Positions 15,844 through 23,746 of a stretch of DNA of 64,000 nt are shown here, piece by piece. The position numbers were made by a program, and so were the translations under genes. This stretch comes from an uncultured Flavobacteriaceae bacterium (GTDB lineage Bacteria > Bacteroidota > Bacteroidia > Flavobacteriales > Flavobacteriaceae), in NCBI GenBank assembly GCA_947497245.1, contig CANMFO010000006.1:1-64000 (forward strand), in the 5' to 3' direction. Position 1 is the stretch's first letter. Each line of letters opens with the position of its first letter. The notes below the pieces were generated by a model. It made no database searches. It saw nothing but the letters and a program-made list of their open reading frames with translations, and was not told where the DNA came from.

Positions 15844-17088
15844 ATGCAATCGATCTTTAAACAGATGGTATTTCTTCTATTTGTCATGCCCCTCTTCGCG
15901 CAGGTCCAGGAAGAAGTGGAAGCCCCTTCAAATATCAAATCGATCGTCTTCAACGGGCCAACGGGGGACCAGTTTCCCGTGATACAGATCGGGGAGCCCA
16001 TTTACTTGGAATTTGACGATATTTCGGCCAGTGAACAGGACTACTATTACAAGATCGTACACTGCGATTACGACTGGACCCCTTCCGACCTTTTAAAATC
16101 GCAATACCTCAACGGGGTCGACAACCAGCGGATCATAGATTACGGAAATAGCTACAACACCCTTCAGCCCTATTCCAATTATAGGTTGACCCTACCAAAT
16201 GACCAGGTTCGCCTGAAAGTGAGCGGCAACTATCTCATTGAAATATACAACAATCGCTATGAGCTCCAATTTTCGAGGCGTTTTGTTGTATATAAGGACA
16301 TTGTAAAGGTGGGCGCGGTGGTAAAGCGTTCCAGGGATTTTAACTTCGTGAACACCAAGCAGGTGGTCCAGTTCAATATCAAAGCGGGAAACTTCCAGTT
16401 GGTCAATCCGAAGAAGGAAGTGAAAGTGGCCATTATCCAGAATTATTTTTGGCCCACGGCCATATACAATATCCCGCCACAGTTTACCCTGGGCACGGAA
16501 CTGGTCTATAAATACGATCAGGAAACCAGTTTTTTCGGGGGCAATGAATTCCTGAACTTCGACACCAAAGATCTCAGGGCCCCGAGTTCGGTCATTTCCC
16601 GTATCGAGCTAAAGGACCTTTACAACCACTACTTGTTCAGCGACACCTACAGGTTCGACAGGCCTTATACCTATTTTCCGGATATAAACGGGGGCTTTGT
16701 TGTACGTACACTGCAAGGAGATGATACTTCACGGGAGGCAGAATACACCAAACTGCACTTTGGCCTTCCCTATAACGAGTTATTGAACCTTGACGAGGTG
16801 TACGTCTTCGGAAAGTTCAACAATTATGCGCTCACTGAGGAGAACCGAATGAACTACAATGGGGACAACGGCATGATGGAAGCCGAAATACCTTTCAAAC
16901 AGGGCTTTTACAACTACAAATACGTGGTAAAGCGCGAGGATGGCACCATTGATCTTAACGCGGTTTCCGGTAATTTCCATTTTACGGAAAATACCTATAT
17001 CATCTTGGTTTACTACCGCAATTTCGGAGACCAGTACGACAGTATTATCGGGGTCGGCTCCACCAATTCCAGAACGATCAGTAATTAG
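15844..17088 (+). CDS. DUF5103 protein, type IX secretion system plug
   Basis: A 414-residue exported beta-rich protein. The ATG at 15844 gives a clean signal peptide (residues 1-19, ending FAQ); the in-frame ATG at 15799 would add 15 residues before it and lies upstream of the promoter element. Family-typical segments: YYYKIVHCDYDWTPSDL near residue 75, and the C-terminal QGFYNYKYVV and ILVYYRNFGDQYD. By established knowledge, a DUF5103 protein fills the SprA pore in the resting T9SS translocon in Flavobacterium johnsoniae. No other translocon gene adjoins it. Assignment is by family recognition. Confidence 0.88.
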   Translation: MQSIFKQMVFLLFVMPLFAQVQEEVEAPSNIKSIVFNGPTGDQFPVIQIGEPIYLEFDDISASEQDYYYKIVHCDYDWTPSDLLKSQYLNGVDNQRIIDYGNSYNTLQPYSNYRLTLPNDQVRLKVSGNYLIEIYNNRYELQFSRRFVVYKDIVKVGAVVKRSRDFNFVNTKQVVQFNIKAGNFQLVNPKKEVKVAIIQNYFWPTAIYNIPPQFTLGTELVYKYDQETSFFGGNEFLNFDTKDLRAPSSVISRIELKDLYNHYLFSDTYRFDRPYTYFPDINGGFVVRTLQGDDTSREAEYTKLHFGLPYNELLNLDEVYVFGKFNNYALTEENRMNYNGDNGMMEAEIPFKQGFYNYKYVVKREDGTIDLNAVSGNFHFTENTYIILVYYRNFGDQYDSIIGVGSTNSRTISN

Positions 17089-17115
17089 CGTATATTTCGG
17101 CTTCATTTTTACGCC

Positions 17116-18243
17116 ATGAAGGACAAACCGACCATTCCCGACCTAAAAGGCAGGTACCAACTGCGTTACCGGGGCATTGAATGCAAAAACTGCGGCCATG
17201 CATTGGACATGAGCGACAAATACTGCCCAAACTGTTCCCAGGCCAATAGTACCAAGAAACTGACCTTGAAGGATTTCTTCGACGAATTTTTCTCCAGCCT
17301 TATTTCCTATGATTCCAAACTATTGAAGACCCTGTCGGCCCTATTGCTGCGACCAGGAAAAATTACCAGGGACTATATTGAAGGGAAACGGGTTTCCTAT
17401 ACCAATCCCTTTCGGTTTTTGTTGAGCCTGGCCATCGTATATTTTCTGATGACGAATTTTAGCTGGAACCTGGCAGATCTGGACCGTTACGGCGTAAAGG
17501 ACGAAATTGGGCTGCTGGACAAATTTGGTGCATGGAGCTGGGATCTGGGAGAGGGGAACAACGAGGGGGGCCAAAAACAATTGGACTCGATCGAACAGCT
17601 TGGGGGACTTCGGGAAGTAGTGGAAAAGAAAAGAAGACAGGACTCCCTTGTGCTGTCGAACCCGCAAAAATACTTCAACGCCATCGGGGGCGCTCCCATC
17701 CAACGCTATTCCAAAAAATACGATGTTTTCAACACCCTCTTGCAAAAAGACAGTATCTTCAGTTTGGAGGATGCCATGGTAAAATATGGAATCCCGGATA
17801 CCTATGAAAACCGGTTCACTTTTAATTTCTCAAAGAGCCTGATAAGGGCCAGACAACAGCCCGGTAGCTTCATAAGTGCCCTGATTTCCAGACTTCCCTT
17901 TCTGATTTTTTTCTTCCTTCCGGTCTTTGCCTTGTTCATTTGGTTGATGTATATCAGAAAAAAATATACTTATACCGATCATTTGATCTTTAGCTTTCAC
18001 ATTCAGTCGCTCTTGCTTATCTTGCTGATCATTAGCTTTTTGATCGATAGTTTGTTCGATGTCTCTACGGGCTGGTTGTTTGTGTTGGTTTTTGGATTTT
18101 ACCTATATAAATCGATACGCAGGTTTTACGGGCAGGGAAGGTTTAAAACTATTGTTAAATATATTTTTCTCAATGCGATTTTTATTATTTTAGCATTGTT
18201 CTCAGTCGTCCTTCTCTTAACGGGAAGTATGTTTACGTACTAG
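17116..18243 (+). CDS. DUF3667 membrane protein with zinc ribbon
   Basis: A 375-residue membrane protein. The N-terminus has a zinc ribbon (CKNCGHAL about residue 24, CPNCSQ about residue 37). It is followed by the family signature LLRPGKITRDYIEGKRVSYTNP-like segment (about residues 78-98) and the first hydrophobic helix. A long charged middle (130-250) separates it from three or four C-terminal helices. Function is unknown for the family. It starts 27 bp after the plug gene and is followed by apaG after 10 bp, so the three may be co-transcribed. Confidence 0.85.
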   Translation: MKDKPTIPDLKGRYQLRYRGIECKNCGHALDMSDKYCPNCSQANSTKKLTLKDFFDEFFSSLISYDSKLLKTLSALLLRPGKITRDYIEGKRVSYTNPFRFLLSLAIVYFLMTNFSWNLADLDRYGVKDEIGLLDKFGAWSWDLGEGNNEGGQKQLDSIEQLGGLREVVEKKRRQDSLVLSNPQKYFNAIGGAPIQRYSKKYDVFNTLLQKDSIFSLEDAMVKYGIPDTYENRFTFNFSKSLIRARQQPGSFISALISRLPFLIFFFLPVFALFIWLMYIRKKYTYTDHLIFSFHIQSLLLILLIISFLIDSLFDVSTGWLFVLVFGFYLYKSIRRFYGQGRFKTIVKYIFLNAIFIILALFSVVLLLTGSMFTY

Positions 18244-18253
18244 ACAAAATCAT

Positions 18254-18640
18254 ATGATAACACAGGTAACCAAAGGCATAAAAGTTTCCGTCAACACGAG
18301 TTTTGAAGGCACATTCTTTAAGAATTATAAGATGCATTTTGCCTTCGGCTATACCATTACCATAGAAAACCAGAGCAAGGATTCGGTACAGCTCACCTCC
18401 CGCCATTGGGAGATCTTCGATTCACTGAACGAAACCGAATATTTGGACGGGGAAGGTGTTATAGGCAAAAAGCCCGTTATCAAGCCCGGGGAATCGCATA
18501 CATATAATTCGGGCTGCCTGTTGGCCTCGCCCATCGGTGCCATGAAGGGACACTACAATATGGTGAACTTCAGCAATACCGAAAAGTTCAGGGTGTATAT
18601 CCCTACCTTCAAATTCAGTGCGCCCTTCGCGTTGAACTAA
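18254..18640 (+). CDS. apaG: ApaG domain protein
   Basis: A 128-residue single-domain ApaG protein with an immunoglobulin-like beta fold. Typical segments: ITIENQSKDSVQLTSRHWEI, the G-rich EGVIGKKPVIKPGESHTYNSGC turn region, and GAMKGHYNMV. In Salmonella the gene affects Co2+/Mg2+ handling, but its molecular role is unsettled. It follows the DUF3667 gene by 10 bp. No signal peptide. Confidence 0.93.
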   Translation: MITQVTKGIKVSVNTSFEGTFFKNYKMHFAFGYTITIENQSKDSVQLTSRHWEIFDSLNETEYLDGEGVIGKKPVIKPGESHTYNSGCLLASPIGAMKGHYNMVNFSNTEKFRVYIPTFKFSAPFALN

Positions 18641-19026
18641 GTAATTTTTACCACATTGTTCCAAAGTGTCCTTCATTCGTCCCGCGGCATGCTTGTTGCG
18701 TAGAACGTTCCTATTGTTGATGGTCCAGTGCCCATCGAACCATCTTTGGGGGCCAACCAAAAATCCTTTTAAGAAGCATCTTGCAAGGTAGCTGGGGCCC
18801 CCGGTTCGGGATTGCGGACGACCCAAAAGGGGCCTGGGCAAACAAAACGGATATCGCTGAAATTACCAGAGGTCCTGAACTGCCAGATGGAGCGACGGTA
18901 CCTTCAACACCCTGCCGAATATCCCAATCCCAAAGCCCGGAACGGGCCATCCACAATACACAATTAATTTGATTCCCCGGGTTAATTTACAAGGAGGTTT
19001 TGGCCCCAACTAAACACCAAATTGGT
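18641..19026. other. GC-rich intergenic region with no convincing gene
   Basis: About 385 bp between apaG and the pruA promoter. Short open frames exist on both strands (plus 18781-18972, minus 18711-18956) but neither has a family signature or a good start context. The stretch 18781-18950 is richer in G and C than other spacers here and has local inverted pieces such as GGGGCCCCC. It may be a decayed gene or a structured RNA. No tRNA cloverleaf was seen. Confidence 0.4.
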
Positions 19027-19034
19027 TACCTTTG
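19027..19034 (+). promoter_or_regulatory. -7 element of pruA
   Basis: TAccTTTG, 31 bp before the pruA ATG. A TTG at 19000-19002 lies 24 bases upstream, slightly beyond the usual spacer. Confidence 0.5.
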
Positions 19035-19065
19035 CCGGACTAATTCAAATCCAAAATATTCAACA

Positions 19066-20694
19066 ATGGGCAAAGGTTTTTTCGAAGTACCAACGGCGTA
19101 CAATGAACCAATAAAGAGCTACGCTCCCGGCTCTCCGGAACGGAAAGCTGTACTGGAGCAGTACAGGTCGTATTTTACCGGCAATGTCGACGTCCCGCTT
19201 TACATAGGAAGTGGGGAAATCAGGACCGGGAACACCAAACCCATGTCTCCTCCCCACGATCACGGACATCGGGTCGGGACCTATCATTTGGCAGAAAAAA
19301 AGCACATCGAAAGCGCCATTGACAATTGTCTGGCTTCCAGGGCGGCCTGGGCCGATCTTAGCTGGGAACAGCGGGCCGCCATTTTCTTGAAGGCCGCGGA
19401 ATTGATAGCAGGGCCTTACCGGGCCAAAATGAACGCTGCCACCATGATCGCACAGTCGAAGACCATTCACCAGGCCGAGATCGATGCCGCTTGCGAGCTC
19501 ATCGATTTTCTTCGTTTCAACGTGGAGTACATGTCCCAAATCTATGAGGAACAGCCCGATTCTTCCGAAGGGGTCTGGAACCGGGTGGAATACCGCCCGC
19601 TGGAGGGCTTTGTCTATGCCGTTACCCCTTTCAACTTTACGGCCATTGCCGGAAACCTTCCGGCGAGTGCGGCGATGATGGGCAATGTGGTCGTTTGGAA
19701 GCCCAGTGACAGCCAAATTTTCTCGGCCAAGGTCATCGTGGATGTGCTCAAAGAGGCCGGACTCCCGGATGGTGTGATCAATGTGGTCTATGGCGATCCG
19801 GTAATGATCACGGAGACCGTTTTGGCCAGTCCCGATTTCGCCGGAATCCATTTTACGGGATCCACCCATGTATTCAAATCGCTTTGGAAGCAGATCGGGA
19901 ATAATATTGACCGCTACAAGACCTACCCCAGAATCGTAGGGGAAACCGGGGGAAAGGATTTCATTGTCGCACATCCTTCGGCAAAACCCGCGCAAGTGGC
20001 CACCGCCATCACTAGGGGGGCATTTGAGTTCCAGGGACAAAAATGTAGTGCCGCCTCCAGGGTGTACTTGCCCAAATCCACAGCTGAAGAAATTTTGGCC
20101 CTGGTCAAGGAAGATATCGGTTCTTTCAACAAACCGGGTTCCCCCGAGGATATGTCGAACTTTATAACGGCGGTCATCCATGAGGGATCTTTTGACAAAC
20201 TGGCAAGTTATATCGACCAGGCCAAAAAGGACGAAAATGCAGAGGTTGTGGCCGGTGGAAACTATGACAAGTCCAAAGGATATTTTATTGAGCCCACCGT
20301 CATCCTTACCACTGATCCCAACTACACCACTATGGAGACCGAACTGTTCGGTCCTGTGGTGACCGTGTACGTCTATGAGGACAAAGATTGGGGCAAAACG
20401 TTGAAATTGGTCGATGCCACCTCGGAATATGCCCTTACCGGGGCCGTATTGTCCACGGACCGATACGCTATTGAGGAAGCCACCAAAACCTTGCAAAACT
20501 GCGCAGGGAATTTTTACATCAACGACAAGCCTACCGGAGCGGTGGTCGGACAACAACCTTTTGGCGGTGCCAGGGCATCGGGAACAAATGATAAGGCAGG
20601 TTCCGCGCAAAATTTGTTGCGCTGGGTCTCCCCCCGTTTGATCAAAGAGACCTTTGTGACCCCGGAGGACTACAGATATCCGTTTTTGGGATAG
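19066..20694 (+). CDS. pruA: L-glutamate gamma-semialdehyde (1-pyrroline-5-carboxylate) dehydrogenase
   Basis: Oxidises glutamate semialdehyde to glutamate with NAD+, the second step of proline breakdown. The 542-residue length fits the single-enzyme form rather than the PutA fusion. The aldehyde dehydrogenase motifs are present: TPFNFTAIAGNLP, VVWKPSD, HFTGST, the catalytic Glu in VGETGGKD, the catalytic Cys in FQGQKCSAASR, and GPVVTVYVY. The ATG at 19066 (MGKGFFEVP) is chosen over the longer frame from 19000, which starts upstream of the promoter element. No proline dehydrogenase gene is adjacent. Confidence 0.95.
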   Translation: MGKGFFEVPTAYNEPIKSYAPGSPERKAVLEQYRSYFTGNVDVPLYIGSGEIRTGNTKPMSPPHDHGHRVGTYHLAEKKHIESAIDNCLASRAAWADLSWEQRAAIFLKAAELIAGPYRAKMNAATMIAQSKTIHQAEIDAACELIDFLRFNVEYMSQIYEEQPDSSEGVWNRVEYRPLEGFVYAVTPFNFTAIAGNLPASAAMMGNVVVWKPSDSQIFSAKVIVDVLKEAGLPDGVINVVYGDPVMITETVLASPDFAGIHFTGSTHVFKSLWKQIGNNIDRYKTYPRIVGETGGKDFIVAHPSAKPAQVATAITRGAFEFQGQKCSAASRVYLPKSTAEEILALVKEDIGSFNKPGSPEDMSNFITAVIHEGSFDKLASYIDQAKKDENAEVVAGGNYDKSKGYFIEPTVILTTDPNYTTMETELFGPVVTVYVYEDKDWGKTLKLVDATSEYALTGAVLSTDRYAIEEATKTLQNCAGNFYINDKPTGAVVGQQPFGGARASGTNDKAGSAQNLLRWVSPRLIKETFVTPEDYRYPFLG

Positions 20695-20712
20695 TGCACC
20701 GCCGATTTTCAG

Positions 20713-20720
20713 TACATTTG
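20713..20720 (+). promoter_or_regulatory. -7 element of the DinB-family gene
   Basis: TAcaTTTG, 39 bp before the ATG at 20760. A TTG at 20686-20688 is at a 24-base spacing, inside the end of pruA. Confidence 0.5.
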
Positions 20721-20759
20721 AAAGGAATATTTCAAATTATTAACCTTGATTCATATACC

Positions 20760-21278
20760 ATGAAAAGAAAAACACTATTAGTATCATTGATGCTTATGGG
20801 CTGCTTTGCGGCCCAGGCACAGGACCAGCTTGCACAATCGACCATTCAAGGAGTATTGGCCGGAAATCAGGACCAAGTGGTTCAGCTTGCGGAAGCCTTT
20901 TCGGAAGACCAATACGATTGGCGCCCTATGGAAGGGGTCAACTCGGTCCGGGAAGCCCTTTTGCATGTCGCAGGGGCAAATTATTTTTTGGCCTCCAAAA
21001 TGGGTTTCCCCCCACCTGAAGACGTGGACATGATGGGATTGTCCGCCATCACCGGAAAAGAAAACGTGATTGCCGCACTGAAAAAATCCAACGAATTCGT
21101 CCTCGGAAAAATCACGGAGGTGGAAAACGCTAAACTTTCGGAGGAGGTTGATTTCGGATTTACCAAAATGAATGTTCTCGGAGGCCTATTGGTCGTTATG
21201 GAGCACAACGGGGAACACAAGGGCCAATTGATCGCTTATGCCCGTTCCAACGGAGTGGTGCCCCCGTGGAGCAAATAG
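20760..21278 (+). CDS. Exported DinB-family protein
   Basis: A 172-residue protein with a signal peptide (residues 1-20, ending AAQAQ) followed by a DinB/YfiT four-helix domain. Metal-binding histidines of the family are visible: one in LLHVAGANYF and two in EHNGEHKGQLIAYAR. The exported location is unusual for DinB proteins in general but common in Bacteroidota. Members often act as metal-dependent thiol transferases; the substrate here is unknown. The ATG at 20760 is chosen because the longer frame lacks a signal peptide at its start. Confidence 0.82.
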   Translation: MKRKTLLVSLMLMGCFAAQAQDQLAQSTIQGVLAGNQDQVVQLAEAFSEDQYDWRPMEGVNSVREALLHVAGANYFLASKMGFPPPEDVDMMGLSAITGKENVIAALKKSNEFVLGKITEVENAKLSEEVDFGFTKMNVLGGLLVVMEHNGEHKGQLIAYARSNGVVPPWSK

Positions 21279-21305
21279 CGACGTCCGAACTAAAGAACAT
21301 CTTTC

Positions 21306-21340
21306 AGCCTCCCTGCGGTACGTACGGGAGGCTTTCTTTT
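21306..21340 (+). terminator. Terminator downstream of the DinB-family gene
   Basis: Eight-base arms AGCCTCCC and GGGAGGCT (21306-21333) with a 12-base loop, followed by TTCTTTT. Confidence 0.75.
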
Positions 21341-21633
21341 GCACGGCCTTTTTGTGGAATTCCTCCCTGGGATGGAATAGGACACTCGGCGCTGCCTAGA
21401 AGAACCCTTTCCGGTTCTGATCGGTTTGGGCCGGAAAATCCCTTGGAAAACGGCTCGTTCCATCCCTTTCGCGGATTGCCCTTCCCGTCTTTTGATCATT
21501 GATTTTCGATACTATTTCCAGTTAATCCGTGAAATTGGAGGGCATTTTACAATTTTCAATGTAAATTTAACGTTAAGTAATTGTAAATTATTTGTAATTT
21601 ACAGCTAGTATTCATTTTTAACCCTGAAAGACG
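21341..21633. other. Spacer without a recognised gene
   Basis: About 290 bp. It has a small hairpin (AGAACC and GGTTCT, 21401-21418) and an AT-rich stretch from 21540 with an inverted repeat (GTAAATT at 21583, AATTTAC at 21596). The AT-rich part probably holds the promoter of the small ORF that follows. No gene seen. Confidence 0.4.
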
Positions 21634-21762
21634 ATGAAAGAAGAAAGCCCCAACATCTCCAGAAAAAGCACATTGATATCCTTTGTGAAAAACGCCCAGG
21701 ACTATATTAAGGCCTATGCAAAGAAGTGTAGGCACTCCTATTTGCGTATGCTGAGCACCTAG
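21634..21762 (+). CDS. Possible small basic protein, 42 residues
   Basis: A short ORF starting MKEESPNISRKSTLISF and ending LRMLST. It is basic, with an amphipathic helix around NAQDYIKAYAKKC, and has no signal peptide. Its stop overlaps the stop of the convergent rsmG. Support is an AT-rich upstream region and a normal start context, but I recognise no family. It could be spurious. Confidence 0.45.
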   Translation: MKEESPNISRKSTLISFVKNAQDYIKAYAKKCRHSYLRMLST

Positions 21763-22400
21763 TCAGTACCCTTAAATTTCATGGGCAGATATACCACTTT
21801 CTTGGTGTCAAAAAAAGCGTCGGAAAAATAATCCGTTAAGTTGAAAATTTGAACGGTCCTATAGCCCGTAAGTTCTTCGGATAGATCTCCGCCCTTTAAA
21901 TACAGTACGCCGTTTCGCCTTTCATGGATCGATTCTTTTTTGATTTTTCCCTTTACCCAGCGCATAAAGGTAGGCATGGCCGCGACCGCCCTGCTGACGA
22001 TGAAATCGAATTGCCCCTCCAAATCCTCGACCCTTTGGTTCACCAGACGTACATTGGTCAGTTGTAGGCCTTGTACCACCTCCTCGACCACCTTTATCTT
22101 TTTTCCGATCGAATCTACCAGCACAAACTGCGTTTCCGGAGACAGAATGGCCAGGGGGATTCCCGGAAATCCGCCCCCGGTACCCACGTCGAGCACCGTG
22201 GCGTCCGGATGAAATTGCTGGACTTTGGCGATGCCCAAAGAATGGAGGACATGTCGCAAATACAGTTCTTCAATATCTTTGCGGGAGACCACATTTATCT
22301 TTTGGTTCCAATCTTGGTACAGGTCGGCCAATTGGGAAAATTGGCGTTTTTGCAAGTCCGGGAGTTCCGGAAAATGGTCGAAAATCAATTGGGCGTCCAT
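21759..22400 (-). CDS. rsmG: 16S rRNA (guanine-527-N7)-methyltransferase
   Basis: Methylates G527 in the 530 loop of 16S rRNA using SAM. The family core is clear: NQKINVVSRKDIEELYLRHVLHSL at the N-terminus region, SAM loop TVLDVGTGGGFPG, LVDSIGKKIKVVEE, and FDFIVSRAVA. The start at 22400 (MDAQLIFDHFP) gives 213 residues, matching Bacteroidota homologues. ATGs at 22415 and 22445 are in frame, but a -7 element at 22422-22429 excludes the latter. Confidence 0.95.
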   Translation of the reverse strand: MDAQLIFDHFPELPDLQKRQFSQLADLYQDWNQKINVVSRKDIEELYLRHVLHSLGIAKVQQFHPDATVLDVGTGGGFPGIPLAILSPETQFVLVDSIGKKIKVVEEVVQGLQLTNVRLVNQRVEDLEGQFDFIVSRAVAAMPTFMRWVKGKIKKESIHERRNGVLYLKGGDLSEELTGYRTVQIFNLTDYFSDAFFDTKKVVYLPMKFKGTD

Positions 22401-22421
22401 TGGGTGTTTTTTCATTCTGGA

Positions 22422-22429
22422 CAAAAGTA
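22422..22429 (-). promoter_or_regulatory. -7 element of rsmG
   Basis: TActTTTG on the minus strand, 22 bp upstream of the chosen rsmG start. It helps decide the start codon. Confidence 0.5.
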
Positions 22430-22469
22430 GGGCAATAAAGGGCATAAATATTTCCTTTTTGGCAAAGTA

Positions 22470-22503
22470 TTGACAGTTGCAAAAGGGATTTACTTTATCT
22501 TTA
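22470..22503 (+). promoter_or_regulatory. Promoter of the desaturase gene (TTG-N23-TAtcTTTa)
   Basis: TTG at 22470-22472 and TATCTTTA at 22496-22503, one base off the -7 consensus, with a 23-base spacer. The ATG is 20 bp further. Confidence 0.5.
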
Positions 22504-22522
22504 CCGCCAAAGATTGCATTTC

Positions 22523-23626
22523 ATGGAACAAAGCGCCATTCGATTTTCAAGAAAAGATTCCGCCCAATTCTTCCGAACCTTGAACAAGCGGGTAAACGAC
22601 TACTTCAAAGAGAACAAAATAAAAAAAACCGGAAACTGGAGATTGCACATCAAAGCGGTCATAATGTTCGCCATTTTCCTGACACCTTATTTTCTTATTT
22701 TGACCTTGAACCTCCCCATTTGGGCCAATTTACTCCTGACCCTTGTCATGGGTGTTGGAATGGCAGGGGTAGGTATGAACGTTATGCATGACGGCAACCA
22801 CGGTTCGTACTCCAACAAAAAATGGGTGAACAAGCTCATGGGGGGCAGTATCTATATTCTGGCCGGAAATGTCTACAACTGGCAGGTACAGCACAATGTA
22901 CTGCACCACACCTATACCAATATCCACCAACACGATGAAGATTTGGAAGCAGGTAGGATCCTCCGGTTTTCAAAACACGCCAAATGGCACCGTTTCCATA
23001 GGTTCCAGCATTTTTACTCGGTATTCCTCTACGGCCTATTGACCTTTAACTGGGCCATTACCACCGATTTTCAGCAGATGTACCGTTATATGAAACGGAA
23101 ATTGTCGTATGGAAAACTCCCTAACCCGGTAATCAATTGGAGCACTTTAGTGGTGACAAAATCACTGTATATTACCATTTGGATCGTACTTCCACTGATT
23201 TTTGTCGATATCGCTTGGTGGAAGGTCCTTTTGGGCTTCTTTATCATGCACTATGTGGCCGGAGTTATCCTAAGCGTGGTCTTTCAATTGGCCCATGTGG
23301 TCGATGAAGCGGAGACCCCCTTGCCCGACGAGCACGGATCCATGAAAAATACTTGGGCGATCCATCAATTGTCCACCACCGTTAATTTCGGCACCAAGAA
23401 CCGAATTGTCAATTGGTTTACCGGTGGTCTGAACCACCAGGTGGAACATCATATTTTCCCCAATATCAGCCATGTACATTACACAAAAATCGCTAAAATT
23501 GTGAAACAGACGGCAAACGAATTTAATTTGCCTTACAATGAATACAAAACTACTAGAAAAGCTATAATTTCGCACTTCAAACATCTAAAGGAATTGGGCA
23601 AAAGGCCCGCCTTGCAATACCAGTAG
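22523..23626 (+). CDS. Membrane fatty acid (acyl-lipid/acyl-CoA) desaturase
   Basis: A 367-residue di-iron desaturase of the front-end (linoleoyl-CoA/delta-6-like) family that inserts a double bond into membrane fatty acids using O2. The three histidine boxes are intact: HDGNH (residues 89-93), HNVLHH (124-129) and QVEHH (306-310). The Gln in the third box is the front-end desaturase hallmark. There are four membrane helices, at about residues 45-65, 68-88, 205-225 and 230-255. No fused cytochrome b5 domain, so electrons must come from separate carriers. The ATG at 22523 is preferred to a TTG three codons earlier. Confidence 0.92.
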   Translation: MEQSAIRFSRKDSAQFFRTLNKRVNDYFKENKIKKTGNWRLHIKAVIMFAIFLTPYFLILTLNLPIWANLLLTLVMGVGMAGVGMNVMHDGNHGSYSNKKWVNKLMGGSIYILAGNVYNWQVQHNVLHHTYTNIHQHDEDLEAGRILRFSKHAKWHRFHRFQHFYSVFLYGLLTFNWAITTDFQQMYRYMKRKLSYGKLPNPVINWSTLVVTKSLYITIWIVLPLIFVDIAWWKVLLGFFIMHYVAGVILSVVFQLAHVVDEAETPLPDEHGSMKNTWAIHQLSTTVNFGTKNRIVNWFTGGLNHQVEHHIFPNISHVHYTKIAKIVKQTANEFNLPYNEYKTTRKAIISHFKHLKELGKRPALQYQ

Positions 23627-23699
23627 CGTATTAAAACTTGATTTTTTGATGTCTCAAAAACCTAATATTTCATTAATATATACCACAATGATTATTAGG

Positions 23700-23707
23700 T
23701 ATTTTTG
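23700..23707 (+). promoter_or_regulatory. -7 element of the aspartate aminotransferase gene
   Basis: TAttTTTG, 40 bp upstream of the chosen ATG. No TTG at the expected distance. Confidence 0.45.
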
Positions 23708-23746
23708 TGGGATATCGTATTAGCAGTTATTATGACAACCCTTGCA

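Noticed and set aside
18711-18956. 81-codon minus-strand frame in the apaG-pruA spacer
   Set aside because: No recognisable domain, no promoter element and a competing frame on the other strand.
19060-20610. 516-codon open frame antisense to pruA
   Set aside because: The plus strand encodes a complete aldehyde dehydrogenase with catalytic motifs; the antisense frame is low-complexity, rich in Gly, His and Arg, and matches no family.
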